A stretch of DNA of 64,000 bases, from positions 1,772,561 to 1,836,560 of the forward strand of contig JAXGLO010000001.1 in assembly GCA_040769125.1 (NCBI GenBank), read 5' to 3'. Within the stretch, counting starts at the first letter, position 1, and each line of letters begins with the position of its first letter. A program made the position numbers and the translations under genes. The notes below the pieces were generated by a model. The model had not been told where the DNA came from. It saw only the letters and a list, made by a program, of their open reading frames with translations, and did no database searches. Shown piece after piece: positions 20,023-29,558 of this stretch. Source of the stretch: CAIXSE01 sp040769125. GTDB lineage: Bacteria; Actinomycetota; Thermoleophilia; UBA2241.

Positions 20023-20028
20023 GAGAAC

Positions 20029-21207
20029 CTAGAGGCGGCGGGCCAGATAGGCGAGCGCCGCCGACAGCTGCTCGTCCTTCTCGGTCTTGGCGTCGTCGCC
20101 GACGACGATATCGGGTCTGACGCCCTTCTTGTTGATGTTGAGGCCGCTCGGCGTGCGGTAGACGGCCGTCGTGAGCTTGATGGCAGAGCCCCCGTCGAGG
20201 GGCACGATCGTCTGCACCAGCCCCTTGCCGAACGTCGTCGTGCCGACGATCTCGGCGCGCCCGTGATCCTTGAGCGCGCCGGTGACGATCTCCGAGGCGC
20301 TCGCCGAGTACTCGTTGACGATCACGACGAGCGGCCGCCGTGTAGCGACCGGTCCATCGGTTTTAAGCACCTCGCGTGGCGAGTGAAGGCCCTCGGTCGA
20401 GGTGACGACGCCGGTCGCGAAGACGCCGGTAACGTCGACGGCCTGCGAGAGAAGGCCCCCACCGTTGTAGCGCAGATCGAGGATGATGGCCTGGGCGCCC
20501 TTGCTCTGCAGATCCTTGACGTCGCGCCTTACGTCACGGGCCGCGTTGCCGCCGAACTCGTAGAGCTGGATGTAGCCGACACTCTCGCCACCGGCCCTCT
20601 CCATGCGCGTGCGCGTCTCGGGGATCTCGATCCGCTGGCGCACGACGACGACCTCGTCGACCTGCTTGCTTCCCTTGCGACGCACGCCGAGACGCACGCG
20701 TGTGCCGACGTCTCCCTTGATGCGCGCAACCGACACGTCAACTGCGGGCTTCGCCGTCTCGTGACCGTCGACCGTGACGATCTCGTCTCCCGGCGCGAGC
20801 CCCGCCTTCTGGGCCGGCGAGCCGTCGAAAACGTTGGTGATGACGAGGCCCTGCTTGCTCTTCTCCAGCGACGCGCCGATGCCCGAGTACTCGCCGCTCT
20901 CGGTCTCTTTGAAGGCGCGCATCTCCTTGGGCGTGAGGTACACCGTGTAAGGATCATCGAGCGACTCGAGCGTCCCCCGGACCCCGGCCTGGCTGAGCTT
21001 GCGAACGTTGACCGCCTTGTAGTAGCGACCCTGCAGTTCCTCGATGATGCGCCGCTGCAGGTCGCCCGCCTCCTCGGCCGAAGTTGCCTCGTCGGGCGAG
21101 AGCCCGGCGATGTCCTCGCCGTGCAGATACCAGCCGGCGAAGTAGCCGCCCAGGAACCCGAGGGCGACGAGCAGGACGACGACGAGGGTTCTCAGCAGCC
21201 GGGTCAC
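20029..21207 (-). CDS. C-terminal processing peptidase (S41 family, PDZ domain)
   Basis: Membrane-anchored serine protease acting outside the membrane, 392 residues. It has an N-terminal signal anchor (LLRTLVVVLLVALGFLGGYFAGW), the tail-recognition segment with DDPYTVYLTPKEMRAF, a PDZ domain (residues ~105-190, GDEIVTVDGH) and the S41 catalytic core with ILDLRYNGGGLLSQAVD, SASASE at 301-306 and the general-base lysine in TFGKGLVQ (Lys328). It starts with GTG. It lies next to the M23 hydrolase and ftsEX, suggesting envelope or cell-division proteolysis. Confidence 0.93.
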   Translation of the reverse strand: MTRLLRTLVVVLLVALGFLGGYFAGWYLHGEDIAGLSPDEATSAEEAGDLQRRIIEELQGRYYKAVNVRKLSQAGVRGTLESLDDPYTVYLTPKEMRAFKETESGEYSGIGASLEKSKQGLVITNVFDGSPAQKAGLAPGDEIVTVDGHETAKPAVDVSVARIKGDVGTRVRLGVRRKGSKQVDEVVVVRQRIEIPETRTRMERAGGESVGYIQLYEFGGNAARDVRRDVKDLQSKGAQAIILDLRYNGGGLLSQAVDVTGVFATGVVTSTEGLHSPREVLKTDGPVATRRPLVVIVNEYSASASEIVTGALKDHGRAEIVGTTTFGKGLVQTIVPLDGGSAIKLTTAVYRTPSGLNINKKGVRPDIVVGDDAKTEKDEQLSAALAYLARRL

Positions 21208-21252
21208 GACTGCATGCTAGCCGCTGGCGCGGGGTCCATCAAACAGCGCGGC

Positions 21253-22452
21253 TCAGGGCAGGTAGGCCAGAGGATCTCTGGGGTTCCCGTTGACGCGGAC
21301 CTCGAAATGCAGGTGCGGCCCGGTGGAGAAGCCGGTGGAGCCGACCGAGCCGATCGCCTCACCGCGCGACACGCCGGCACCTACGCCCACCCCGATCGTC
21401 GCCTGGTGGGCGTACAGGGTGGAGAGGCCGCCGCCGTGGTCGACGATGGTGACGTTCCCATACCCGCTCATCCACGTCGCGTAGATCACCGTGCCGCCGT
21501 CGGCGGCGCAGATGGCCGCGCCGTAACCGGCGCCGATGTCGATGCCGGTATGGAACTTCTGTACGTGCAGGATCGGGTGGGTACGCCAGCCGAAGCTCGA
21601 GGTTACCGGGCCGCTCGTCGGCCAGACCAGGCTGCCGCTGCCCCCGCCCCCGCCCTGGCTGCCGCTGATGACGCCGGCCAGCTGGTTGCTCTCGGCGACG
21701 AGCTGGTCCTCCTGGCGCTCGAGCTCGGCCAGATCGTCGTTGACAGCAGCGAGGGCGCCGGACTTCTGTGCGCGGGCCGCGCGTGCGGCCGCCTTGCTCG
21801 CGGCCTGGGCGTCGCGCAGCGCAACGAGCTGGGCGCTCCGCGTCTCCAAGTCGTTAACCGCTGCATGGACGTCGTGCTCGGCGCTGGCGATGGCGCGCTT
21901 CTCGCGCTCAACGGTGTCGCGAGCCCCCTCGAGCCGGGCGACGAGCTCGTTGTTGCCGCGCATCAGGTCGCACACGAGCCTCACCCGCGAGATCAGGTCC
22001 TCGAAGCTGGTCGACTCCAGCACGACGTCGACGTAGCTGAGGTCGGGGGTCTTGTAGGCGACGACGACACGCCGCCCGAAGTTCCGCTCCTCCAGCGCGA
22101 GGGCACGCTCGGCTTTGCGCAGCTCCACGCGCTTGAGGCGGAGCTGCCGCTGAAGCGCCTCGAGCTTCTCACGAGTGACGGCGAGCCGCTCGCCGACCGA
22201 GTCGATCCTGCCGCCCAGGCTCGCGAGGCGCGACTCGATGGCGTTGAGCCGCGCGTCGAGCCGGCAGATCTGGTCTTTGAGCGCGCTCTTTTCCTTCTTG
22301 GCGGCCGTGATCTTCGCACGGGTGCGCTTGAGGTCGCTCTGCGGCGAGGCGCCGGCCACGGCCGGCAAGGCGCCGCAGAAGACGACCGCCAGGATGACGG
22401 CGACGATGAGTCGGCGTGATCTGCTCCGACGTGATCTGCTCATGAGGTCCAT
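21253..22452 (-). CDS. Secreted M23 (LytM) peptidoglycan hydrolase with coiled coil
   Basis: EnvC/PcsB-like protein of 399 residues: N-terminal signal segment (LIVAVILAVVFCGALPAVAGA), a long coiled coil (about residues 38-250, heptad-rich) and a C-terminal M23 domain. The zinc-site motifs are HTGIDIGAGYG and HLHFEVRVNG. It is directly downstream of ftsX on the same strand; FtsEX is known to activate coiled-coil hydrolases of this kind during division, so it is probably the FtsEX partner. The first ATG is taken; an ATG three codons later (22443) is also possible. Confidence 0.92.
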   Translation of the reverse strand: MDLMSRSRRSRSRRLIVAVILAVVFCGALPAVAGASPQSDLKRTRAKITAAKKEKSALKDQICRLDARLNAIESRLASLGGRIDSVGERLAVTREKLEALQRQLRLKRVELRKAERALALEERNFGRRVVVAYKTPDLSYVDVVLESTSFEDLISRVRLVCDLMRGNNELVARLEGARDTVEREKRAIASAEHDVHAAVNDLETRSAQLVALRDAQAASKAAARAARAQKSGALAAVNDDLAELERQEDQLVAESNQLAGVISGSQGGGGGSGSLVWPTSGPVTSSFGWRTHPILHVQKFHTGIDIGAGYGAAICAADGGTVIYATWMSGYGNVTIVDHGGGLSTLYAHQATIGVGVGAGVSRGEAIGSVGSTGFSTGPHLHFEVRVNGNPRDPLAYLP

Positions 22453-22495
22453 CTCAGTTCGTCGACTGACGGAACGAATCCTGCAGCTCGCCGTA

Positions 22496-23407
22496 TCAGG
22501 TCTTGAGGTAGCGACGCAACGCCACCAGGCTCCCGACAGCGCCGAGCAAGGCGCCGAGCAAGGCGAGGGTCGGCAGCAGACCGAGCGGCCAGCTCCCCCC
22601 CTGCCACCAGATGGGGAAGACCCTGATGCTCAGGAAGTCGATGTGCGAGCTCTCGACCCAGTTGGATAAGGCCCAGTTGCCGACATACACAGCGCCCGCC
22701 GCAAGGACCGCCCCGACAAGACCGGTGATGAAGCCCTCGAGGACGAAAGGCCAGCGGATGAACCAGTTGGTCGCGCCCACCAGACGCATGATCTCGACCT
22801 CGCGGCGGCGCGCGAAGATCGAGAGCCGCACAGTCGTGCTGATGAGGAGCACCGCGGCGACCGCGAAAGCGCCGGTGGCCGCCCACATCCCCCAGCCGAC
22901 GAGATTGAGAGTGCCCAGCATTTTCCGCACCGTCTCTTTGGCGTACCTGACGCCATTCTGGGTGCCGGGGTCGTGGGCGACGACGGGATCGTTGATGAAC
23001 TGCCGTGCAACCGAATCCACGAAATCGGCATTGTACACCTGAATCTCGAAGCTCGCCGGCAGCGGGTTGATGGTGAGGTTGGCGACGATGCGTTCCCCAT
23101 ACTTCTCGCGGAAGCGCCGCAGAGCCTCGTCCTTGCTGACGTACTTGTAGCTCTTGACCTCGGAGAGGGACTGGATCTTGCGCTCGAGCGACTGCTGCTG
23201 CTCGGGAGTGGCCTCGTCCTTGATGAAGACCTCGATGAGGACACGGTTCTTGAGGTTCGTGGCTCCATGCTCCAGGTTGTCGCGAGTCACGAGCACCGCG
23301 CCGAGGATGGCCGTGCTGATGAAGACGGTGATCACGGCCGCCATCGCCATGATCCAGTTGCGGCGCATGGAGCCGAGCGCCTCGGCGAGGAAGAAGCTAA
23401 AACGCAT
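22496..23407 (-). CDS. ftsX: Cell-division protein FtsX
   Basis: Membrane component of FtsEX, 303 residues. Topology is one N-terminal TM helix (IMAMAAVITVFISTAILGAVLV), an extracytoplasmic domain of about 120 residues, then three C-terminal TM segments with the FtsX signature ISTTVRLSIFARRREVEIMRLVGATNWFIRWPFVLEG. The ATG at 23407 has GAGGGGG upstream and overlaps the ftsE 3' end by 11 bp. A TTG two codons earlier is an alternative. It is the middle gene of ftsE-ftsX-M23. Confidence 0.95.
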   Translation of the reverse strand: MRFSFFLAEALGSMRRNWIMAMAAVITVFISTAILGAVLVTRDNLEHGATNLKNRVLIEVFIKDEATPEQQQSLERKIQSLSEVKSYKYVSKDEALRRFREKYGERIVANLTINPLPASFEIQVYNADFVDSVARQFINDPVVAHDPGTQNGVRYAKETVRKMLGTLNLVGWGMWAATGAFAVAAVLLISTTVRLSIFARRREVEIMRLVGATNWFIRWPFVLEGFITGLVGAVLAAGAVYVGNWALSNWVESSHIDFLSIRVFPIWWQGGSWPLGLLPTLALLGALLGAVGSLVALRRYLKT

Positions 23408-24104
23408 CTTCAACCCCCTCGGACGTCTGATCGTAGCCGCCGCGGCGCTCGTCGCGAACGAGGCGGCCGGCCTCGAGCTGGAGCACGCGCCGGCGCATGC
23501 GGTTGACCATTTCGCGGTCGTGCGTCGCCACCACCACCGTCGTGCCCGTGCGGTTGATGCGCACGAGGAGCTGCATGATGCCGACGGCGGTGTCGGAGTC
23601 GATGTTCCCGGTAGGCTCGTCGGCGAGGAGAAGCGGCGGATGGTTGACGAAGGCGCGGGCCACTGAGACGCGCTGCTGCTCGCCGCCCGAGATCTCGTGC
23701 GGATAGTTGTTCTTCTTGTCGGCCAGGCCGACCAGGCTGAGGATCTCGGGCACCTTGCGACGGATGGACCGGCGAGGCTCGCCGACGACCTCGAGCGCGT
23801 AGGCGACGTTCTCCGACACCGTCTTGTTGGGCAGAAGCTTGAAGTCCTGGAAGACGCAGCCGATGTTGCGTCGCAGGAGGGGAACCTTGCTGTTCCTCAG
23901 CGTGCTGAGGTTGCGGCCCGCCACAAGGATGCGGCCCGAGTCGGGCTGCAGCTCCCTGAGGACCAGCTTGATGAGAGTCGATTTACCCGAGCCCGATGGA
24001 CCGACGAGAAACACGAACTCGCCCTTGCCGATGTGGCACGTGAAATCCTGCAGCCCGACCACATCCGGGTCGTATATCTTGCTGACGTCCGCAAATTCGA
24101 TCAT
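23397..24104 (-). CDS. ftsE: Cell-division ATP-binding protein FtsE
   Basis: ABC-type ATPase of FtsEX, 235 residues. It contains Walker A VGPSGSGKSTLIKL, Q-loop CVFQDFKLLP, signature SGGEQQRVSVARA, Walker B LLLADEPTGNID and the switch histidine in VATHDREMV. MIEFADVSKIYDPDVVGLQDF is a typical FtsE N-terminus. It is the first gene of the minus-strand run toward RNase R and smpB. The region upstream contains only a decayed ferredoxin. Confidence 0.96.
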   Translation of the reverse strand: MIEFADVSKIYDPDVVGLQDFTCHIGKGEFVFLVGPSGSGKSTLIKLVLRELQPDSGRILVAGRNLSTLRNSKVPLLRRNIGCVFQDFKLLPNKTVSENVAYALEVVGEPRRSIRRKVPEILSLVGLADKKNNYPHEISGGEQQRVSVARAFVNHPPLLLADEPTGNIDSDTAVGIMQLLVRINRTGTTVVVATHDREMVNRMRRRVLQLEAGRLVRDERRGGYDQTSEGVEDAF

Positions 24105-24184
24105 GGGATACGCTCTTCCTTGTCAGCCGCCGACGGCCAATCCCGGATTATCGTGGGCGCCGCGGAAAGCCTCAACCCGGGTGA

Positions 24185-24376
24185 TCAATCGTCGCTGATG
24201 CTGATCGCGCCCTCGGAGGGACTCCTCGGCGGCCTCAACGATTCAGTCTGCCCAGGCCGCGCAATCGTCCACGAGCACCTCGGAGTGTCCTCCGCGCCCC
24301 GTGCGAAGACGTCCGGGCAGGTGCCCTCATGGAGCCGGCGGCCGGTGCTGAGGTCGGCGTCGACGGTGGCCTTCAT
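24185..24376 (-). pseudogene. Decayed 4Fe-4S ferredoxin
   Basis: The minus-strand frame begins MKATVDADLSTGRRLHEGTC, continues PDVF, and ends PSEGAISISDD, which matches the two ends of a small ferredoxin (DADLCxGCxxC...CPDVF and CP.EAISI). All cluster cysteines except the one before Pro are lost. The middle only resembles ferredoxin in other frames (for example EAAEES, then PSEGAISIS), which indicates frameshifts. It probably cannot bind a cluster. It might instead be expressed as an unrelated short protein, but decay is the simpler reading. Confidence 0.6.
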
Positions 24377-24598
24377 GGTGTGTACCTTCCTGCGTGTCAC
24401 GGGCGTCGATGGCAGGCGAGGCCCGCCCCTGACGAGATCCGTGATCTCCGGAGTCGAGCCGGCCGCGCCGTTACGACGCGCGACTGCCGACCCAAGGTCC
24501 TCGGCGTGTCTTCGGCACAGCGCCCCGGGTTCCTTCCGGCAAAGCCGGCGGCGGCTTCATCGCTCCCCGCCGAAGGCCGCGGAGCGCGGCGAGCGCCG

Positions 24599-25867
24599 CT
24601 AGATGAAGCTTGCGAAAAGAGCGGTGGCGACGATGAGCGCGGCGACGGAGATGGCCACCACGACCCAGCGCAGCCTGCGCCGCGGCTCGAGCAGCACGGC
24701 GAGCGCGATGAAGAGCGGAAAGATGACGATGAGGAAGCGCGGCACGCTGGAGAGCGGTCGCTCGGCGATCGGGTACAGCAGAGGGAACAGGACGGCCGCC
24801 AGCGCATACACCGTGAACGCCGTGGGAAGCCTGCGCCAGCAGACGACAACGAGCCCCACCGCGATGGACAGCGCCAGGAACTCGAGCGGGTTGGCGATGA
24901 CATCGCTCTGCAGGCCGCCTGAGGGAGTGCGCGGCCCGTCCAGCACGGCGCCGACGCCGTGCGAAATCAGCCAGCTCACACCCCGGGCGGCGGCCACGGC
25001 GCCGTCCCACACGACCAGCGGCGGGAAGCCCGTCGCCCGCCCCCAGTGGCTTTGCACGGCGCCGAAGAGCAACGGATCACCGAACGCGCGCCAGAGGTAC
25101 GCCATGTAGACGCCCAGCCCCGCCGGCACGAGAGCGAGCGCGACCAGCGAGAGCCGACCCGGGCGTCTCGCCACTGAGGCAACCGTCCCACCGTACCCGC
25201 CGGGAAGGCGCAGCGGCTCGCCACGGCGCTGCTCCCACCACATCACGGCCAGCGGCAGCAGCAGGAGCAGCCCGCTGCTGCGCGTCAGCGCCGCCAGCAT
25301 GCCCGCCGCGCAGGCCTGCCACCAGCGCCCTCGCGACGCCCACCAGAAGGCGAGCAGTGAGAGCAGCAGGAAGAGGGACTCGCTGTAGACGGCCTGAAAG
25401 AAGAACGCCGTCGGGAAGACCGAGATGAACACGACGCTCCACATCGCGACGCGCGGGCCGAAGTGATCGCTGGCCAGGAGGTAGAGTACAGCCATGGCGC
25501 CGGCGTAGCAGACGAGCGAGATCGTCACGCCGGCGACGACGTACGAGCCGCCGAGGACCGCCGCCACGACCTGAACCGCCCAGGGATAGAGCGGGAAGAA
25601 GGCCTGGCTGAAGGAGTGAGCCTGGTAGCCGTCGGCGGCGATGCGGATGAACCAGACGCCGTCCCAGTTGGCCCACGGCTCGAGCAGCCGCTCCAGGAAG
25701 CCGGAGAAGACCTCGATATGCTCGGGGTCGCGCATGAAGAGCGGCCTGTTCTGCACACCGATCGTGAATGTCGTGAGCACGACGACGGCTGCGAGCAGAA
25801 GGCGGCTCAGCAGAGCAACGGCCGCCGTCCGCCGCGGAGCAGACTTCTCCACGCGCGTACGATCCAT
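24599..25867 (-). CDS. PIG-V-like membrane mannosyltransferase
   Basis: Polytopic membrane protein (~422 residues, 10 or more hydrophobic helices). The first extracytoplasmic loop carries WANWDGVWFIRIAADGYQ, resembling the catalytic WDG...A..GY motif of the GPI mannosyltransferase 2/PIG-V family, which uses a polyprenyl-linked mannose donor. YSESLFLLLSLLAFWWASRGRWWQAC is another family-like stretch. The acceptor is unknown; bacterial members glycosylate envelope lipids or proteins. The ATG at 25867 is preferred to a TTG two codons upstream. It stands alone between the ferredoxin remnant and a nitroreductase. Confidence 0.75.
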   Translation of the reverse strand: MDRTRVEKSAPRRTAAVALLSRLLLAAVVVLTTFTIGVQNRPLFMRDPEHIEVFSGFLERLLEPWANWDGVWFIRIAADGYQAHSFSQAFFPLYPWAVQVVAAVLGGSYVVAGVTISLVCYAGAMAVLYLLASDHFGPRVAMWSVVFISVFPTAFFFQAVYSESLFLLLSLLAFWWASRGRWWQACAAGMLAALTRSSGLLLLLPLAVMWWEQRRGEPLRLPGGYGGTVASVARRPGRLSLVALALVPAGLGVYMAYLWRAFGDPLLFGAVQSHWGRATGFPPLVVWDGAVAAARGVSWLISHGVGAVLDGPRTPSGGLQSDVIANPLEFLALSIAVGLVVVCWRRLPTAFTVYALAAVLFPLLYPIAERPLSSVPRFLIVIFPLFIALAVLLEPRRRLRWVVVAISVAALIVATALFASFI

Positions 25868-25982
25868 CGACAAAGCTTACACGCCCGCACGAGGACAGGG
25901 GCCCTCGACCGCGCGCAGCCGCCAGAACTGCGCTTCCTGGCTGGCGGCCACGATGTGCTGCTGCGGCGTCAGATAGAGGGCC

Positions 25983-26492
25983 TCACCACCGCTCATACCT
26001 GACGAGCTCAGCGAGAGGGCGACGCGGCTTCGCGCCGGCGCTCGCTGCAGGGTAGCCGAGGGGGGTGAAGGCCAGCGGCTCGACGTCGTCCGGCAGGGCC
26101 AGCACCTCGCGCGCAGCGACGGGGTCGAACGCCGCCACCCAGCACGTGCCGAGCCCGAGGCCTGCGGCCGCGAGGATCAGATGGTCCATGGCGATGGTGG
26201 CGTCGACGTCCGCGTAGAGCTTGCCATCGGCACGGCGCCAGGCTTCGCTCGGCACCGCCACCATGCCGATCACGAGCGGCGCCCCCACGAACCACGGGCG
26301 ACCGTAGATTCGCCCCAGCTCCGCCTCCCTGCCGGGCACGCGAATCACGACGATACGGAAGGGTTGACGATTGCACGCGCTGGGGGCCATGCGCGCGGCC
26401 TCCAGCACGCGTTCGAGAAGCTCCTCGGGAACCGGATCGCGTCGGTAGCGACGCACGCTGAACCTGGCCTCGATAGCGGCGATGACATCCAT
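25983..26492 (-). CDS. Nitroreductase-family FMN protein
   Basis: Flavin oxidoreductase of 169 residues. The N-terminal AIEARFSVRRYRRDPVPEELLERVLEAARMAPSACNRQPF carries the FMN-binding RSVR-like and SA.N.QP motifs. The middle reads DHLILAAAGLGLGTCWVAAFDP, and the C-terminus resembles PLGYP. It is on the short side of the family. The substrate cannot be told; it is monocistronic between the mannosyltransferase and pckA. Confidence 0.88.
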   Translation of the reverse strand: MDVIAAIEARFSVRRYRRDPVPEELLERVLEAARMAPSACNRQPFRIVVIRVPGREAELGRIYGRPWFVGAPLVIGMVAVPSEAWRRADGKLYADVDATIAMDHLILAAAGLGLGTCWVAAFDPVAAREVLALPDDVEPLAFTPLGYPAASAGAKPRRPLAELVRYERW

Positions 26493-26668
26493 GATGCCTC
26501 CTCGTCCCGGCTTCGCCCCGACCTGCCGGCACTGCCGCCCGGACGAGGGCGCGATGTCTTTCCATGCACACCCTAGCAGGACGCCGCATCAGAGGGGCTG
26601 CGAATGGATCGCCCCGTACCCCTCCGCGGCGAGCGCCTCGGGCGCGGCGACCGTGCGGCCGAAGCCGA

Positions 26669-28261
26669 TCAGCGTGCGACGCGCGGCCCGGCCGCTGCCA
26701 CCTCGGGCGCCACGTGGTCGGCGTAGCGCGCGAAGTTCTCGGCAAAGGCTGCGGCGAGCTTCGCCGCCTGAGCGTCGTACGCCGCCGGGTCTGCCCACGT
26801 GGTGCGCGGCTGCAGCAGCTCTGGCGAAACACCGTCCACCGACACCGGGACCTCTACGCCGAACACCGGATCCGCCACGAACGCGACATCGTCCAGGGAG
26901 CCCTCTATGGCGGCGAGCAGCAGGCGCCGGGAGACCTCGATGGGCATGCGATGGCCGACGCCGTACGGCCCTCCGGTCCAGCCTGTATTCACCAGCCAGC
27001 ACGTCGTGGTGTTCTGCTTGAGGCGCTCCTCCAGCATGCTGGCATACACCGTCGCCCGACGCGGCATGAATGGCGCACCGAAGCACGCCGAGAAGGTCGG
27101 TGTAGGATCGGTGACGCCCAGCTCCGTGCCGGCAACCTTCGCCGTGAACCCGGACAGGAAGTGGTACGCCGCCATCTCCGGCGTGAGACGCGCCAGAGGC
27201 GGGAGAACGCCGTACGAGTCGCAGGCGAGGAAGAACACGTTGCGTGGCGTCCCCGCCATACCCGAGAGGATCGCCCCGGGGATGTGCTCGAGGGGGTACG
27301 AAGCGCGAGTGTTCTCGGTGACCGAGTCGTCGTCCCACTCGACTCTCCTCGTGAACGGGTCGACCACCGCGTTCTCGAGCACCGAGCCGAAGCGGATCGC
27401 CTGGAAGATCTGCGGCTCTGCCTCCGCCGAGAGGCGAATCACCTTGGCATAGCAGCCGCCCTCGAAGTTGAACACACCGTGCGGGCTCCAGCCGTGCTCG
27501 TCGTCGCCCAGGAGACGGCGGGATGGATCGGCCGAGAGCGTGGTCTTGCCCGTGCCGGAAAGCCCGAAGAAGAGGGCGACATCGCCGCGCTCGCCGACGT
27601 TGGCCGCGCAGTGCATCGGAAGTACGCCTTGGCCGGGCAGTAGCTCATTGAGCGCCGTGAAGACAGCTTTCTTCACCTCGCCCGCGTAATTCGTCCCGAG
27701 GATGAGGACGATGCGCCGGTCGAAGTCGATGCCGACGAAGACCTCGCTGCGCGTGCCGTCGTTGACGGGGTCGAGCCGCACACCGCCGCAGTTGATGACG
27801 GTGAACCCGGGCACGAACTCGTCGAGCTCGACAGGGTGCGCGTGCCGGAAGAGCGTGTCGGCGAAGAGCGAGTGCCACGCCGTCAGCGCGAGCACGCGGA
27901 TCGGCAGGCGATAGGCAGCGTCGGCGCCGGCGAAACCGTCGAAGACATAGAGCTCGCGGCCCCGCAGGTGAAGAAGGGCTTTGCGCAGCAGACGGTCGAA
28001 GGTCTCCGCCGAGCAGGGACGATTCGCGCCACCCCATTCGATGTTGACTGCAGCCGGCCCTTCAACTATGAAGCGGTCCTCAGGAGAACGACCGGTGCGC
28101 GCGCCGGTGGAGACGACAAGAGCGCCGTTCGCGGCGAGCATCCCCTCGTGGCGCGCCAGCGCTCGCGCCACCAGCTCCGCCGCCGGCAGGTTACGATGAA
28201 GTTCACGGGCGCTGACGCCAATCGCCTCGAGCTGGGCGCGCAACTGGCAGTCGGACTGCAT
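26669..28261 (-). CDS. pckA: Phosphoenolpyruvate carboxykinase (ATP)
   Basis: Gluconeogenic enzyme converting oxaloacetate and ATP to PEP, 530 residues. The ATP-type is shown by RTGRSPEDRFIVEGP near the N-terminus, the P-loop FFGLSGTGKTTLSADPSRRL, the adjacent metal site GDDEHGW and FNFEGGCYAKVIRLS. The ATG at 28261 has GAGAGGAG upstream. Many actinobacteria use the GTP enzyme instead, so the ATP type is mildly informative about lineage. A small inverted repeat CTGTA-TAGAC-TACAG at 28439-28453 upstream could be an operator. The rest of the 264-bp upstream gap shows no gene. Confidence 0.96.
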   Translation of the reverse strand: MQSDCQLRAQLEAIGVSARELHRNLPAAELVARALARHEGMLAANGALVVSTGARTGRSPEDRFIVEGPAAVNIEWGGANRPCSAETFDRLLRKALLHLRGRELYVFDGFAGADAAYRLPIRVLALTAWHSLFADTLFRHAHPVELDEFVPGFTVINCGGVRLDPVNDGTRSEVFVGIDFDRRIVLILGTNYAGEVKKAVFTALNELLPGQGVLPMHCAANVGERGDVALFFGLSGTGKTTLSADPSRRLLGDDEHGWSPHGVFNFEGGCYAKVIRLSAEAEPQIFQAIRFGSVLENAVVDPFTRRVEWDDDSVTENTRASYPLEHIPGAILSGMAGTPRNVFFLACDSYGVLPPLARLTPEMAAYHFLSGFTAKVAGTELGVTDPTPTFSACFGAPFMPRRATVYASMLEERLKQNTTTCWLVNTGWTGGPYGVGHRMPIEVSRRLLLAAIEGSLDDVAFVADPVFGVEVPVSVDGVSPELLQPRTTWADPAAYDAQAAKLAAAFAENFARYADHVAPEVAAAGPRVAR

Positions 28262-28525
28262 GAGCTCTCCTCTCAGGGTGGTCGAGTGCCCCTTAGTGAC
28301 CCGCTCCGCACCGCGGCCCGTGGAGGCCGGGCCGCGCGGCAATGTGCCGCACGAGACACCCCCCTCGAAAGCCTGGTCGCTGTGCTGTGCGACGCGGCGC
28401 AGACGTGCCAACCTGCCGCGCCGCGAATGCAAACTCGGCTGTATAGACTACAGATGTATGGGCGCGGCGTCGAGACAGGGCGCCATGGAAACCGACGCAC
28501 AGCGAACCCGCCGGCTGCGGCGGCC

Positions 28526-29515
28526 TCAGCGCCAGTAGCGCCGCGCCCCGGCGTACGACTGCGCCGGGATGGAGGCCGTGCCCACGGCAAGGCCGGTGCG
28601 CGGTGCGTGGATCATGCGACCTCCGCCCACGCTCATACCGACGTGATGAATGGCGCCCGACGAGCCGCGGAAGAAGACGAGGTCGCCAGGGCGCAACGCG
28701 GCTCGGGAGACCGCCACCGGGCCACGAGCGTACTGCGGGCCGGCGTCGCGGGCTACGGTCTTCCCCAGCCGCCGGTGCACCGCGTACGTGAGGCCCGAGC
28801 AATCGTAGCCGAATCCCGACGTGCCGCCCCAGAGATACTGCAGGCCGAGAAAGCGCTTGGCCTCCTTCACAAGGGCGGTGCCGGTCAGCCGTGGCCAGGC
28901 GGCGCCGCGCTCGTGCAGGGCGGCGGCCGAGCGCCGCAGGTACACATGGCTCCCTCCGAGGAGCACGACCTCGATCGACGAGTCCGTCCAGCCGACCACG
29001 GGAAGCCGCGTCCCGTACGAGAGCTCGACCCCGCGCCCGGTGAGATCCGACGCGCGCCACGTCCAGGCGGTGGGCCGCCTGATCACGGCGACCCAGGACG
29101 TGGCGACGGGCGAAGAGCGTGTCAGCTGAGCGGCGGGTACCCATCCAGGGTAACCCCACCTGTTGCGCGGGGTCGGCTGGCTCGGCACGGCGATCTTGAC
29201 CCATCTGCCGGAGGTCGCGAGCACGTAGACGCGCTCTCCGTACAGGGCCTGCGTCTCGAGCCGGCCGACCAGCCAGCGCTTCTGGGTCGTCGTCATGCCC
29301 GCAATCCAGCCGCGCGGGTCGGCCGGGTTTGCCACAGCGCGTGCGTCCACGGACCGCGCCAAACCCGGCTTGGTCCACAGCGTAGCAACCGAGACGGCAA
29401 CCCGTCGCGAAGGCGGCGGCGAGCCTGCGGCGGCCGCCCCCGCCGGCTGTGGCGCGCACGCAGCCCACGCCCCCAGGACGACGGCAAAGAGTAGCGCCGC
29501 GATGGCCCCACGCAT
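28526..29515 (-). CDS. Secreted NlpC/P60 peptidoglycan hydrolase with SH3-like repeats
   Basis: Predicted exported gamma-D-glutamyl-diamino-acid endopeptidase of about 329 residues. A signal peptide (MRGAIAALLFAVVLGAWAACAPQPAGA, cut near residue 27) is followed by two SH3-like domains and a C-terminal NlpC/P60 domain. The catalytic Cys is in GYDCSGLTYAV, the His in IHHVGMSVGGGRMIHAP. The same frame is open far upstream; ATG 29515 gives the cleanest signal peptide, while GTG 29539 (N-terminus VKTQTVIRM) has a somewhat better ribosome site. The single cysteine near the signal cleavage site could allow lipidation, but no clear lipobox is seen. Confidence 0.9.
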   Translation of the reverse strand: MRGAIAALLFAVVLGAWAACAPQPAGAAAAGSPPPSRRVAVSVATLWTKPGLARSVDARAVANPADPRGWIAGMTTTQKRWLVGRLETQALYGERVYVLATSGRWVKIAVPSQPTPRNRWGYPGWVPAAQLTRSSPVATSWVAVIRRPTAWTWRASDLTGRGVELSYGTRLPVVGWTDSSIEVVLLGGSHVYLRRSAAALHERGAAWPRLTGTALVKEAKRFLGLQYLWGGTSGFGYDCSGLTYAVHRRLGKTVARDAGPQYARGPVAVSRAALRPGDLVFFRGSSGAIHHVGMSVGGGRMIHAPRTGLAVGTASIPAQSYAGARRYWR

Positions 29516-29558
29516 CCGTATCACTGTCTGGGTCTTCACTTTCCACCCTGAGCCTTGA

